Assembly (NCBI GenBank): GCA_031261505.1 | Contig: JAISJN010000010.1 | Location: 36,520-100,519, forward strand | Length of the DNA: 64,000 bases | Source: Clostridioides sp. | Lineage (GTDB): Bacteria > Bacillota > Clostridia > Peptostreptococcales > Peptostreptococcaceae | Reading direction: 5' to 3' | In this document: in pieces, positions 37,132 to 45,700 of the stretch | How the letters are laid out: each line of letters begins with the position of its first letter | Numbering within the stretch: the stretch's first letter is position 1 | Notes under the pieces: generated by a model | Told to the model about the DNA's origin: nothing | The model's database searches: none | Seen by the model: the letters and a program-made list of their open reading frames with translations, nothing else | Position numbers and translations under genes: made by a program

Positions 37132-37240
37132 ATATATCACCTCCCTTCTTATCAAAGGTAGGCTAAAAACATACACTAGAACATCACCACTCTATATAAA
37201 ATCCGTTCGCCTTCTGTGCTATAAATATTATAACATAAAA

Positions 37241-37590
37241 TAACGTAAAAAATGACAATATGAAGAGATATAGAATATTATAAAAAATAAATGAAAAAGA
37301 ATGAACGAAATCACCTTTAAAATCACAAGATCAACTAGTCTGTAAATATGTATTTAGGGAATAGTTGGAAGGAATTGAGTAATTTCGATACGTGCAGAAG
37401 AGGGCAAATAAAATCTATGGAAAACTTAATTATATAAAATTACATGAAATCGAATTATATTAACAAATTATCCATAATACGTTAATTAAATAAGGATTAT
37501 AAAAGATTTTACGCTATTTTACTTTAATTGATTGTTAACAGTGAAAGTTATATTTCGGAAGAGTGAAATAGTGAAAAATATTAATAATCT
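37241..37590. other. AT-rich gap between toxin module and ssrA terminator region
   Basis: No gene, repeat copy or clear promoter seen. Confidence 0.5.
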
Positions 37591-37594
37591 GTAC

Positions 37595-37624
37595 CCAACT
37601 TGATTAGTTTTGAGTTGGTTTTTG
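37595..37624 (+). terminator. Orphan terminator
   Basis: CCAACT pairs with AGTTGG across a 12-base loop, followed by five T. No gene is visible upstream on this strand, so it may end an unseen small RNA or be a relic. Confidence 0.55.
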
Positions 37625-37683
37625 TTGTGTTAAAAATACTTATGTATTTCTGGTGGGGTTCAAATGGGGTTATTTCAAACAAT

Positions 37684-37720
37684 AAAAAAGGAACTGTTAA
37701 GGCTGAACCTTAGCAATTCC
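37684..37720 (-). terminator. ssrA terminator
   Basis: On the minus strand, GGAATTGCTAAGG pairs with CCTTAACAGTTCC, followed by six T. Confidence 0.85.
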
Positions 37721-37747
37721 AATATGCTCGTCGTTTTATTTTTTAAT

Positions 37748-38097
37748 TGGTGGAGACGAGGGGAGTCGAACCCCTGTCCGAAAGTCTTTTCCTCGTTGCA
37801 TCTACGTGTGTAGCCGACTTAATTTAATCTCATTTCATATAGAAATAAGTGGCAATCTATATATGAAACCAGCCCCAATTATTCTACTTTAGGTCGAGAC
37901 ACCCAAAAAGCAGGACCCTGCATAATGGCGTCCAGTCTTAACCGGCAGGAGGGTTAAGAGGGACGAGCAGCAACTAGGCTGCTAACGCGAAATTATCGTC
38001 TGCGTTTGTTTTAAAAGTTCCCCGGTTTTTACGTGACCCAGAGTAACACGACACGCAGCCCCAAGTTCCAAACCCCCGTCGAAACCTTTACGCCCCC
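37748..38097 (-). ncRNA. ssrA: tmRNA (transfer-messenger RNA)
   Basis: A 350-base RNA that rescues stalled ribosomes with SmpB. On the minus strand the 5' end reads GGGGGCGTAAAGGTTTCGAC. The 3' end reads GGTTCGACTCCCC-like T-arm then TCCACCA with encoded CCA. The tag frame in the middle reads KTNADDNFALAA followed by TAG, a normal proteolysis tag. The smpB gene lies 63 bases upstream on the same strand. The 3' end of ssrA is a common integration site for mobile elements, and a decayed acquired patch lies beside it, but no att duplication was found. Confidence 0.97.
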
Positions 38098-38160
38098 AGG
38101 TTGTTTGCCTCTTAGAGACAGTTTATTGTATCTTAAGTATATTTTTTACCTCTTGTTTAT

Positions 38161-38616
38161 CTAGTACTTTCCTGTCATTTCTCTTTCAATACGCCTTTGT
38201 GCATCTTTTTTAGCTAGATCTTGACGTTTATCGTACAATTTCTTACCTCTAGCAAGAGCTATCTCGACTTTAACCTTACCATTCTTCAGGTAAAGACTGA
38301 GTGGAATAAGTGAATATCCCTTGATAGTAGTGGCACCAATCAGCTTTCTTATTTCATCTTTGTGAAGTAGTAGTTTTCTGACCCTCAATGGATCTGCATT
38401 GAAGATGTTACCCTGTTCATATGGGCTTATATGGACTTGTTTAAGATATACTTCACTATTATCCACTGATGCGTATCCATCTGTAAGGTTTGCCTTTCCC
38501 TGTCTTAGAGACTTCACTTCAGTACCCTTAAGCTCGATTCCGCATTCGTAGGTTTCATCTATGAAATACTCATGTCTTGCTTTTCTATTTGTAGCTAATA
38601 CTTTTCTACCGGCCAT
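38161..38616 (-). CDS. smpB: SsrA-binding protein
   Basis: A 151-residue tmRNA partner that brings SsrA to the A site. Motifs: [48 protein letters not shown], and the C-terminal [22 protein letters not shown] tail that enters the mRNA channel. ATG 38616 is preceded by AGAAGGTGAATTAT; the in-frame GTG at 38625 is part of that site. It is immediately upstream of ssrA on the same strand. Confidence 0.96.
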   Translation of the reverse strand: MAGRKVLATNRKARHEYFIDETYECGIELKGTEVKSLRQGKANLTDGYASVDNSEVYLKQVHISPYEQGNIFNADPLRVRKLLLHKDEIRKLIGATTIKGYSLIPLSLYLKNGKVKVEIALARGKKLYDKRQDLAKKDAQRRIEREMTGKY

Positions 38617-38739
38617 ATAATTCACCTTCTTTGTCCTAATCTAAATAATGACTTAACTATTTCAGCTCAGTGTTTTACAATCACTGAAATAATAAATCTA
38701 TATCAATCAATTTTAATCAATAACTCTACTTACCGATTT

Positions 38740-38768
38740 ATGATACCACAGATACTGGTAATAGTCAA
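38740..38768 (-). promoter_or_regulatory. smpB promoter
   Basis: On the minus strand TTGACT, 17-base spacer, TATCAT. The leader is about 115 bases. Confidence 0.6.
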
Positions 38769-38903
38769 ATGTAGATATTATTTGTTAGCGTGAATCAATG
38801 GCAAAACTTGATTGATAATTATTCCCTTTATTACCTTTTCCAAAAACGCAAAATAAATACATGCAATATTGTGTACAAATTTGTAGAAAACATTTAAAAT
38901 ATA

Positions 38904-39002
38904 TATAACTTGAGAATTTGTACACATCTTATTTAAGATAAGTGACGCTCTCATTTCAGTGTGGCGAAATCCAATACTGAAAGAGTTGAATTACAATTTA
39001 AC
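38904..39002 (+). repeat. Dispersed two-hairpin repeat, copy 10
   Basis: TATAACTTGAGAATTTG, a diverged hairpin 1, GCTCTCATTTCAGTGTGG, and tail GTTGAATTACAATTTAAC. Confidence 0.82.
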
Positions 39003-39035
39003 AATATACAGGCAATGCAGACATCAAATCGGCAA

Positions 39036-39065
39036 TTGACATTTTAACGTTGTTAAAAATAATAT
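39036..39065 (+). promoter_or_regulatory. AIM24 gene promoter with operator-like palindrome in the spacer
   Basis: TTGACA, 18-base spacer, TAATAT. The spacer contains the perfect palindrome TTTTAACGTTGTTAAAA (39043-39059), well placed for a repressor. Confidence 0.65.
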
Positions 39066-39086
39066 TGATATGACTGGGGGGTCATT

Positions 39087-39941
39087 ATGGACTTATCTAA
39101 AAAAACAAATATTCTAGAAAGTTTATCAGACGGAGAAAATACATTTGAAATAATTGAATTCGAGAGACTTGAAGGGGCAACGGACCCATATATGGCTATG
39201 GGGCTATTCTTTGCAAAAGAAGCAGGTCTTAAAATTAGACAAGTAAGAATCACATTAAACAATTCAAGTATAAAAACTGAGGCAGGCGCACTTTATTACT
39301 ACAGGGGAAATATACAATCAGATTCAAAAGTTGGCGGTGTCGGCGGATTTATAAAAAAGGGGATATCAGGTGCTCTTACTAACGAATCTATGCTTAAACC
39401 TCAGTATAAAGGGACTGGTGAAATATATCTTGAGCCATCTTTCAAACATTATCTAGCATTAGAGCTCGACAATGACTCAATAATAGTTGACAAGGGTGTG
39501 TTCTACTGTTGTTCTAAAGGAATCGAAATTAGAAGTTCTGCTCAAAAGAATATATCTTCTGCTTTATTTGGTGGTGAAGGTATATTCCAGATAGAATTAA
39601 GAGGTAGTGGAACTGTAATATTAGAATTACTTGTTCCAAAATCAGAAATAGAAGAAATAGAAATTAAACGTGGTGAAGAACTCAAGGTCGACGGTAATTT
39701 TGCCTTTGCAAGGACTTCTGGAGTTGACTTTGCAGTTACAACTTCCGATAAGTCATTGATCGGTTCTGCATTAAATGGCGAAGGGCTATTAAATACATTT
39801 ACTGGCGAAGGCACAGTTTGGTTAGCTCCAACTCAGCCAATCTACCAGAGCATGGCTGTTGGGTTAATGCCTTCTAATGATTCTATGAATAATACAGCTA
39901 CAAACAAAGCTATGTCGCTACTAGGAAAATTCTTGGATTAA
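39087..39941 (+). CDS. AIM24 family protein
   Basis: A 284-residue beta-rich protein of the AIM24/TIGR00266 (DUF124) family, whose fold resembles the tryptophan RNA-binding attenuator. Family features are GALYYYRGNIQ, GTGEIYLEPSFKHYLALEL, FQIELRGSGTVILELLVP and the C-terminal GEGTVWLAPTQPIY. No enzymatic role is established. The ATG follows a GGGGGGT site. It is monocistronic, with a strong terminator. Confidence 0.88.
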   Translation: MDLSKKTNILESLSDGENTFEIIEFERLEGATDPYMAMGLFFAKEAGLKIRQVRITLNNSSIKTEAGALYYYRGNIQSDSKVGGVGGFIKKGISGALTNESMLKPQYKGTGEIYLEPSFKHYLALELDNDSIIVDKGVFYCCSKGIEIRSSAQKNISSALFGGEGIFQIELRGSGTVILELLVPKSEIEEIEIKRGEELKVDGNFAFARTSGVDFAVTTSDKSLIGSALNGEGLLNTFTGEGTVWLAPTQPIYQSMAVGLMPSNDSMNNTATNKAMSLLGKFLD

Positions 39942-39998
39942 GAATATATCTTAAATTGTAAATAAGAACTTTCGGTAGTGTACAATAAGTTATACAGT

Positions 39999-40050
39999 AA
40001 GGAGCAAGGATATTCACGATTTTAATGTTGAATGTCCTCGCTCCTTCTTT
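39999..40050 (+). terminator. Terminator after the AIM24 gene
   Basis: AAGGAGCAAGGATATTC pairs with GAATGTCCTCGCTCCTT with two mismatches, then CTTTAATTT. Confidence 0.82.
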
Positions 40051-40452
40051 AATTTAACTCGAGAATACCATTTAACTATTAAATCTAAAAACAAAATATA
40101 CCTTATTATACTCATCTAGTCATAAAAAAACCTTCAAAGAAAAAACTATTAATAAAATACCAATACAGAAAAAAGCTATAAGTCATGACTAACTATAGAA
40201 AATGAGTATCAATTTAGAACAACTCAGATATTGTATTTTATAATTTGCTATATTAGAATTATAGAAAAGATATATTGTTGATTAATGACATAATATGAGT
40301 ATTAATATAAAAATTAAAAAAAAACTTAAAATTTATTTGACAAAAAATTACATACTCATTAGTCTAAGATTTAACAATTATATTGTTAAGTATAGATACA
40401 ATCGCTAAAAAAACGTTTATTGAAGTACTAAAATAATTTACGGGGGTGCCTT
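40051..40452. other. 400-base AT-rich gap with operator-like palindrome
   Basis: A TTGACA at 40337-40342 suggests a promoter, but the -10 is unclear. A perfect palindrome TTAACAATTATATTGTTAA lies at 40371-40389 before the flavin-binding gene. Otherwise nothing seen. Confidence 0.4.
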
Positions 40453-40827
40453 ATGAAAGAGATTTATGATTTTATTATGGAGTGTGGTAGTTTTTTTGTA
40501 GCAACTATGGATGGTGATCAAGCAAGGGTCAGACCATTTGGAGCTATTGACTTCTTTGAGGACAAAATCTATATAGTAACCGGCAAACGAAAAAATGTCT
40601 CAAAGCAGATGGCTATAAATCCAAAGATAGAAATCGCAGCTATAGCTGACGACAATAAAACTTGGATTCGTCTAGAAGCCGTTGCTGTAAACGACGACCG
40701 TCGCGAAGCGAAACAACATATGTTAGATGCTTTTCCAGAACTACATCACACCGCAGATGAAGAAAACTTCCAAGTGCTATATCTAAAGGACATAGTTTCA
40801 TCAAACATCATCATGGATGGAAAGTAA
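40453..40827 (+). CDS. Pyridoxamine 5'-phosphate oxidase-like flavin split-barrel protein (copy 1)
   Basis: A 124-residue FMN-binding split-barrel protein. MDGDQARVRPFGAIDFFEDKIYIVTGKRKNVSKQM holds the flavin-phosphate-binding Arg and Lys positions. IAAIADDNKTWIRLEA follows. It is a close paralogue of the gene at 42196. Relatives reduce or bind small molecules; no specific substrate can be named. The ATG follows ACGGGGGTG. Located directly before a broken OppA gene. Confidence 0.85.
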   Translation: MKEIYDFIMECGSFFVATMDGDQARVRPFGAIDFFEDKIYIVTGKRKNVSKQMAINPKIEIAAIADDNKTWIRLEAVAVNDDRREAKQHMLDAFPELHHTADEENFQVLYLKDIVSSNIIMDGK

Positions 40828-40898
40828 ATCGACATTTAACTTCAGAAAGATGACAATCTAAGTCAGAGTCAGAAAAAAATTTAGTCGGGAGAGACGAG

Positions 40899-42123
40899 AT
40901 GAGAAAAAATAAATTAGAAACTAGCGTAATTGCGCTTCTAACTGTCTGTGCAATCAGCACTGGCCTAGTTGGATGCAGCCAGAGCTCAGACAAAGGTGAG
41001 TCGACAACTAAGAGTGAGAAATTTGTGTTCCCAGTCGGGGCAGATATAGCGACCTTGGATTTTCTAAACGAGGGAGGTAGCGATGAGGGAGACCTGATGT
41101 TGGGTGAAGTCTACGATCCAATGTACATTGATACAAAAGAGGGTACTAATTATTACCTAGCAGAAAAATACGAGGCTTCAGAAGATTTGAAAACGCTAAC
41201 AGTTACGCTTAAAAAGTATACTACTTACTGTAAATGAAGATTACTACGGTGAAAAAGGCGTATACAAAAATGTGGAATACAGAGTTATATCAGATCCAGG
41301 AGCTCAAGAAGTAGCATTTAAAAACGGAGAGATAAATTTATTCAGAGCTACAGATGTAGATACTTTAAATTCATACAAGGACGATAAAAACTATAAAGTT
41401 TATTCAATGCCAGAGGGGCGTATAAACTATTTAACTCTAAATGGACAAAATCCAACAACAAAGGATATAAAGGCAAGAGAAGCAATTATAAAAGCGTTAA
41501 ACATACCTGAAATAGTAAAAGGTGCCTATGATTCAGATGAAATAGCGACACCGGCTACAGGAATATACCACGACCAGGATATCTACTACAATAAAGACAT
41601 AAAGAACTATCAACAAGATCTAGAGACAGCGAAAAAATTAATAGATGAAACAGGATTAAAAAATAAAATGCTAAAGATAGTGTACAACAATGCACGTGCT
41701 GGAATCAAAGAAAGCGATATTATGGTAAATAAACAGTTGGCGGAAGTCGGCATAAAATCAGAACTAGTGGCTATGGACCCAGCTGGATTTGGTAAAGCTT
41801 TATTCTTTGAACCAAACTGGGATATAGCCTTCAATGGTTACGCATCGAATGGAAATGAAAGGTATACATTCTGGTTGACACCTGGAAATCCAATGAGTGG
41901 TAACAGTAGTTTGACTCCTGAGATAGGGGAACTTTGGACAAAGGCTGACACAGAGACAGACAAGGCAAAACGTCAAGAAAATTACGACAAGGTGTTGACG
42001 AAGATAAAGGATCAATATACAATGGTTCCGGTTTCTACAACTAAATCAGTCATGATTACAAATGTTGATAATGATGTGGATTTAACAAAATTCTTAACAC
42101 GTTATTTTGTAAAGATATATTAG
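40899..42123 (+). pseudogene. OppA-like peptide-binding lipoprotein, internally deleted
   Basis: The N-terminal part has a lipoprotein signal ending LVGC (C26) and the start of an SBP_bac_5 domain (FPVGADIATLDFLNEGG, VYDPMYI), ending at a stop at 41235-41237. A second frame from about 41212 continues VNEDYYGEKGVYKNVEYRVISDPGAQEVAFKNGEINLF and runs to the normal C-terminus at 42123. Full-length relatives have about 510-530 residues. About 100 or more residues are missing at the junction, combined with a frame change, so it is a deletion rather than a simple error. Non-functional. Confidence 0.82.
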
Positions 42124-42129
42124 AAATAT

Positions 42130-42160
42130 CTCCCCCTATCTCTACGGATGGGGGGAATAA
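42130..42160 (+). terminator. Hairpin after the oppA pseudogene
   Basis: CTCCCCCTATC pairs with GATGGGGGGA, followed by ATAATTT. It resembles hairpin 1 of the dispersed repeat and may be a solo copy of it. Confidence 0.55.
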
Positions 42161-42195
42161 TTTAAATTTATAAATTAACTCATGGAGGTAGTATT

Positions 42196-42591
42196 ATGCA
42201 AGAGATTTACGATTTCATTAAAGAATGTGGATGCTTTTTTATAGCGACACAGGACGGCGACCAGGCTAGGGTTCGTCCTTTTGGGGCGATAGAGATGTTT
42301 GAGGATAAGATATACATAGCCTGCGGAAAACTTAAAAACGTTTCGAAGCAAATGGCGATAAATCCTAAGGTGGAGATTGCAGCTATAGCTTCTGACAATA
42401 AAACTTGGATACGTTTAGAGGCTGTAGTGGTCGAGGATGATAGAGATATAGCGAGACAACACATGTCAGACGCATATCCAAATCTACGAGAAAATGCTAC
42501 AAAAGAAGAAATTGAAAATTTCCAGGTGTTCTATTTAAAAGATATAGTCGCATCGAATATATTGATGGACGGCAAGGAAGAAGTCAAGTAA
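42196..42591 (+). CDS. Pyridoxamine 5'-phosphate oxidase-like flavin split-barrel protein (copy 2)
   Basis: A 131-residue paralogue of the 40453 protein; most residues are identical through QDGDQARVRPFGAIEMFEDKIYIACGKLKNVSKQM and NIL-MDGK near the end. The start follows CATGGAGGTAGT. It sits between the broken oppA and oppB, so the pair flanking oppA suggests duplication of a gene-plus-oppA unit or insertion into the operon. Confidence 0.85.
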   Translation: MQEIYDFIKECGCFFIATQDGDQARVRPFGAIEMFEDKIYIACGKLKNVSKQMAINPKVEIAAIASDNKTWIRLEAVVVEDDRDIARQHMSDAYPNLRENATKEEIENFQVFYLKDIVASNILMDGKEEVK

Positions 42592-42615
42592 TTAAAATAG
42601 ACTAGGGTGAGATTG

Positions 42616-43560
42616 ATGTTAAAACTTTTTTTGAGGCGAGTCTTGCAATGTATTCCAGTACTTGTAGTTGTATCGATCATATGTTTTTTTATAGTATTCC
42701 TAGCGCCTGGGGAACCAGCGGATAACTATAGGGGAAACGAGATGACAAATGAGCAATTTGAAAAAATAAAAAAAGATCAGGGTTTAGATAAAACTATAAT
42801 AATCCAATACTTGAGGTGGGCAAAAAATGTATGCAGTGGAGATTTAGGGTATTCTATGACTAAATCAAAACCAGTTATAACTTTGATAGCGGATAGAATT
42901 TTACCGACGATTACGATTATGTTGATGACGATATTGATTTCTGTCGTGGTGTCGATTCTACTAGGTCTGGTATCTGGATATATGGAAAATTCTATAGTAG
43001 ATAAGATAATAAGCGTTGTGACGACCGTAGGAATTTCAATTCCATCGGTTTGGCTAGCGATGATATTGGTCATAGTATTTTCTTTGAAATTGGGATTTTT
43101 CCCGAGCTCTGGTATGAGAACCAGCGGTGTAATGTCCTTTACAGACCTGGTGAGACATTCGGTTCTTCCGATTGCAACCCTGACATTTCCAAAGATAAGT
43201 TCATACACTAGATATGTTAGGGCGAGTGTGATCACAGAATGCAAACAACTATATGTACAGACAGCTATAGCAAAGGGGATTTCCACTAGAAAGATAATTT
43301 TTTCGCATATTCTGAAAAACAGCGTATTGACGCTTATTACATTGGTCGGGATGAACATGGGGAGCTTGGTTATGGGAACTTTTATAGTTGAAAATATATT
43401 CGGTTGGCCTGGCCTAGGTACATTGGCATTTGTAGCAATAAACAGTCGTGATTTTCCGCTAGTAATGGGCACGACCATGTTATCTTGTATGATGTTGGTA
43501 TGTGGAAATATACTAGCAGATCTACTCTACTGTGTAGTTGACCCAAGGATTAGGTCATAG
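42616..43560 (+). CDS. oppB: Oligopeptide/dipeptide ABC transporter permease, OppB-like
   Basis: A 314-residue permease with an N-terminal helix (RRVLQCIPVLVVVSIICFFIVFL) and five further membrane segments. The GDLGYSMTKSKPV segment and the EAA loop (QTAIAKGISTRKIIFSHILKNS) are intact. ATG 42616 (TAGGGTGAG upstream) is preferred over GTG 42607. The neighbouring OppA and OppC genes are broken and no ATPase genes follow, so this intact gene is probably orphaned. Confidence 0.88.
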   Translation: MLKLFLRRVLQCIPVLVVVSIICFFIVFLAPGEPADNYRGNEMTNEQFEKIKKDQGLDKTIIIQYLRWAKNVCSGDLGYSMTKSKPVITLIADRILPTITIMLMTILISVVVSILLGLVSGYMENSIVDKIISVVTTVGISIPSVWLAMILVIVFSLKLGFFPSSGMRTSGVMSFTDLVRHSVLPIATLTFPKISSYTRYVRASVITECKQLYVQTAIAKGISTRKIIFSHILKNSVLTLITLVGMNMGSLVMGTFIVENIFGWPGLGTLAFVAINSRDFPLVMGTTMLSCMMLVCGNILADLLYCVVDPRIRS

Positions 43561-43563
43561 GAG

Positions 43564-44510
43564 ATGAGTAGTATTTTGGAAAATAAAAATATAGAATTAA
43601 CAGAAGATATGTTTGAAGTAGATGTGGAGATAAAATCTGAGAGTTGGAATAAGGATATCACTAATAGAGCAGCAGAGAACTTCATCACTAGGCTCAACAA
43701 TAAAATTTTAAGAAATAAATTGGATATGCTGTGTATAGTTGTTCTGCTCTTGATATGTACAGGAGTGATGCTAGCACCATTATCGCTGTACGATCCCGAA
43801 AAAATGGATATAGCCGTAAAATTTGCAAAACCTAGCATATCACATCTGTTTGGAACAGATGAATTCGGAAGAGATTATTTTACAAGGGCGTTATACGGGG
43901 GCAGGGTCTCGCTATTCGTAGGAATAATGTCTATGATTATATCTGTAGCATTGGATCTGTGTATGGAGTGATAAGCGGGTACTACGGGAAAAGTTTGGAT
44001 ATGATTATGATGAGGGTTGTAGATGTACTTTTTTCACTTCCGTCGTTTTTATTGATAATCATATTTTCTACTATGTTCAAGGGTGGAATGATGCCTATTA
44101 TAGTACTTATAAGTTTCTTCTCATGGATGCACGTAGCGAGGATAGTTAGGGCTCAGACTATGACATTGAAGGAAAGGGAGTTTGTGCTTTCGTCTAAGAC
44201 ATTGGGTGCTAGTGATTTTAGAATCATGTTTGCACATATAATTCCGAATATATCGGCAGCTATAGTGGTGGCAGCCAGCCTCAGCATAGCGGAGTCAATA
44301 ATAATGGAGTCGGTTTTGAGCTTCTTTGGTTTCGGCGTAAAACCTCCGATACCTTCATGGGGAAATATGCTTCAAGAGGCTCAAAAATTTATATTGCACC
44401 AACCGAATTTAGCGATATTTCCAGGTGTGATGATACTTTTAGTCGTTCTCAGTCTCAATGTACTCGGGGATATTGTAAGGGATAACTTTGAAGATTCGAA
44501 TATGAATTGA
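43564..44510 (+). pseudogene. OppC-like permease, frameshifted
   Basis: The first frame (ATG 43564) gives the N-terminal helix and LFGTDEFGRDYFTRALYGGRVSLFVGIMSMIISVAL. It then runs into DLCME-stop at 43971. The second frame (from about 43950) continues SVYGVISGYYGKSLDMIMMR and carries the EAA loop and remaining helices to 44510. One lost G in TTGGATCTG (expected TTGGGATCTG) explains the shift. Total length would be about 315 residues, normal for OppC. Decay or homopolymer error. Confidence 0.82.
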
Positions 44511-44613
44511 AACATATGCAATGTAGAGGAGCGTGGAAAATTTCTGCGCTTCTTTGCGTGTGTGAAATAATCCCCAAGAATTTTCTTGATTTAGCTATAA
44601 CGCTTGATTTAGC

Positions 44614-44712
44614 TATAACTTGAGAGGTATTTAACATCTCAACAGGTTGTGTTTAATTCTTGTTTCAGTATGGATGAAAATCTGACGCTGGAAGAGTCAA
44701 ATCGACATTTAG
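44614..44712 (+). repeat. Dispersed two-hairpin repeat, copy 11
   Basis: TATAACTTGAGAGG start, TTCTTGTTTCAGTATGG middle, tail GTCAAATCGACATTTAGC. Just before it, TTGATTTAGCTATAAC occurs twice in tandem (about 44586-44619), so the flank was duplicated or is a preferred target. Confidence 0.78.
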
Positions 44713-44935
44713 CAAGGCACAGAGAAAGAAATAAAAAATAATTTCATATGTTTAGATGTCAAAGTATGCAATATATAGGTTGTTTTATCCCTTATATATG
44801 TCGTTTAGCCTTATGGCATTTAAAATTATTAATTTAAATGATAGAATTAATGACAAGGAACAAGTTTCTTTTAGTGTTTTTAAAGAAGTGTAGTGTTTTA
44901 ATATTTAAGTAAAAGTCAACCCAATATTGACAGGA
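44713..44935. other. AT-rich gap
   Basis: No gene or clear promoter seen. Confidence 0.4.
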
Positions 44936-44966
44936 GCCCTCGCAAATTAAGTGTGAGGGCTTTTTT
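44936..44966 (+). terminator. Strong terminator upstream of the Fur-controlled operon
   Basis: GCCCTCGCA pairs with TGTGAGGGC, with six T following. It insulates the next promoter from upstream reads. Confidence 0.9.
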
Positions 44967-44986
44967 CTGTAAAATTAAATTTATTG

Positions 44987-45041
44987 TTGACAAAATCGTT
45001 AAAACTAAATATACTAATAATGCAAATGATAATTAATATCA
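44987..45041 (+). promoter_or_regulatory. Operon promoter with Fur box
   Basis: TTGACA (44987-44992), 17-base spacer, TATACT (45010-45015). Eleven bases later comes TGATAATTAATATCA (45027-45041), one mismatch from the 7-1-7 Fur consensus. Spacing and box sequence are the same as at the flavodoxin promoter. Confidence 0.85.
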
Positions 45042-45064
45042 TATAAAAACATCATGGAGGGACA

Positions 45065-45700
45065 ATGAATAAATACATTTGGATAAATCCAGTGGCAGAG
45101 AAGATGCTGGAAAAAGATATAGATTTAGTTAAGAAACAGCTAGTAGAAAAAAGATATGAAATAGCTATATGTGAGCCGCAGTTAGATTATGTTAGAAATC
45201 AATATGTGGAGTTTTCGGAAAAAAATGAGGGGATTGTGTTGGATTGCAGATGCCCAGAGGCTGTCGAACTGTTAAAACGAAATAATACAGCAGAAAAATT
45301 TGATATACCAGATATAGAACCAATTCTTATAAGGACATCGAGGGTTTTGTACGATAAATATGTAAATAGCGATGACGATATTCTGATAGTAACCTGTCCA
45401 TGCACACAACTTAGAGACCACGCTATAAGTGTATTTGAGGGAATTCCAAATATAAAGTTTTACACATGGAAGGAATTTAGAATAGACGAGGATATAACAC
45501 CAGAAGTAAAATTTGATCACTCCCCAATACCACTTGGATTTTTTAGAGAATCATTTGGAGAGGAATCAGTTATTGAACTTTCCGATGAGAAGGAGATACT
45601 CAAGGGAGTTGATGAAATATTAAAAAGCCCAGATCAGAAAATAAAGATAGTAGAAATGCTGTACTGCAAAGACGGATGTAATAATGGAAATGGTATATAA
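45065..45700 (+). CDS. Small protein resembling the H-cluster region of [FeFe] hydrogenase
   Basis: A 211-residue protein. Segments align by eye with the large-subunit C-terminal domain of iron-only hydrogenases: CRCPEAVELLKRN (C61, C63), PILIRTSRVLYDKYVNSDDDI leading to VTCPCTQLRD (C111, C113), YTWKEF, SPIPLGFFRESFGEES and the C-terminal VEMLYCKDGCNNGNG (C201, C205). These match the four cubane-ligating cysteine regions, the last being the MxCxxGC-type motif. It lacks the F-domains and much of the catalytic core, so it is unlikely to be a hydrogenase. It may bind a 4Fe-4S cluster and sense or deliver something for the transporter downstream. Start behind ATGGAGGGACA; Fur-box promoter. Confidence 0.65.
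   Translation: MNKYIWINPVAEKMLEKDIDLVKKQLVEKRYEIAICEPQLDYVRNQYVEFSEKNEGIVLDCRCPEAVELLKRNNTAEKFDIPDIEPILIRTSRVLYDKYVNSDDDILIVTCPCTQLRDHAISVFEGIPNIKFYTWKEFRIDEDITPEVKFDHSPIPLGFFRESFGEESVIELSDEKEILKGVDEILKSPDQKIKIVEMLYCKDGCNNGNGI

Noticed and set aside
38806..38826. TGATAATTATTCCCT as a Fur box
   Set aside because: Only the left half matches and it is not placed at a promoter.
45065..45700. Genuine [FeFe] hydrogenase
   Set aside because: Too short, lacks the N-terminal iron-sulfur domains and most catalytic segments; only the cysteine regions are similar.
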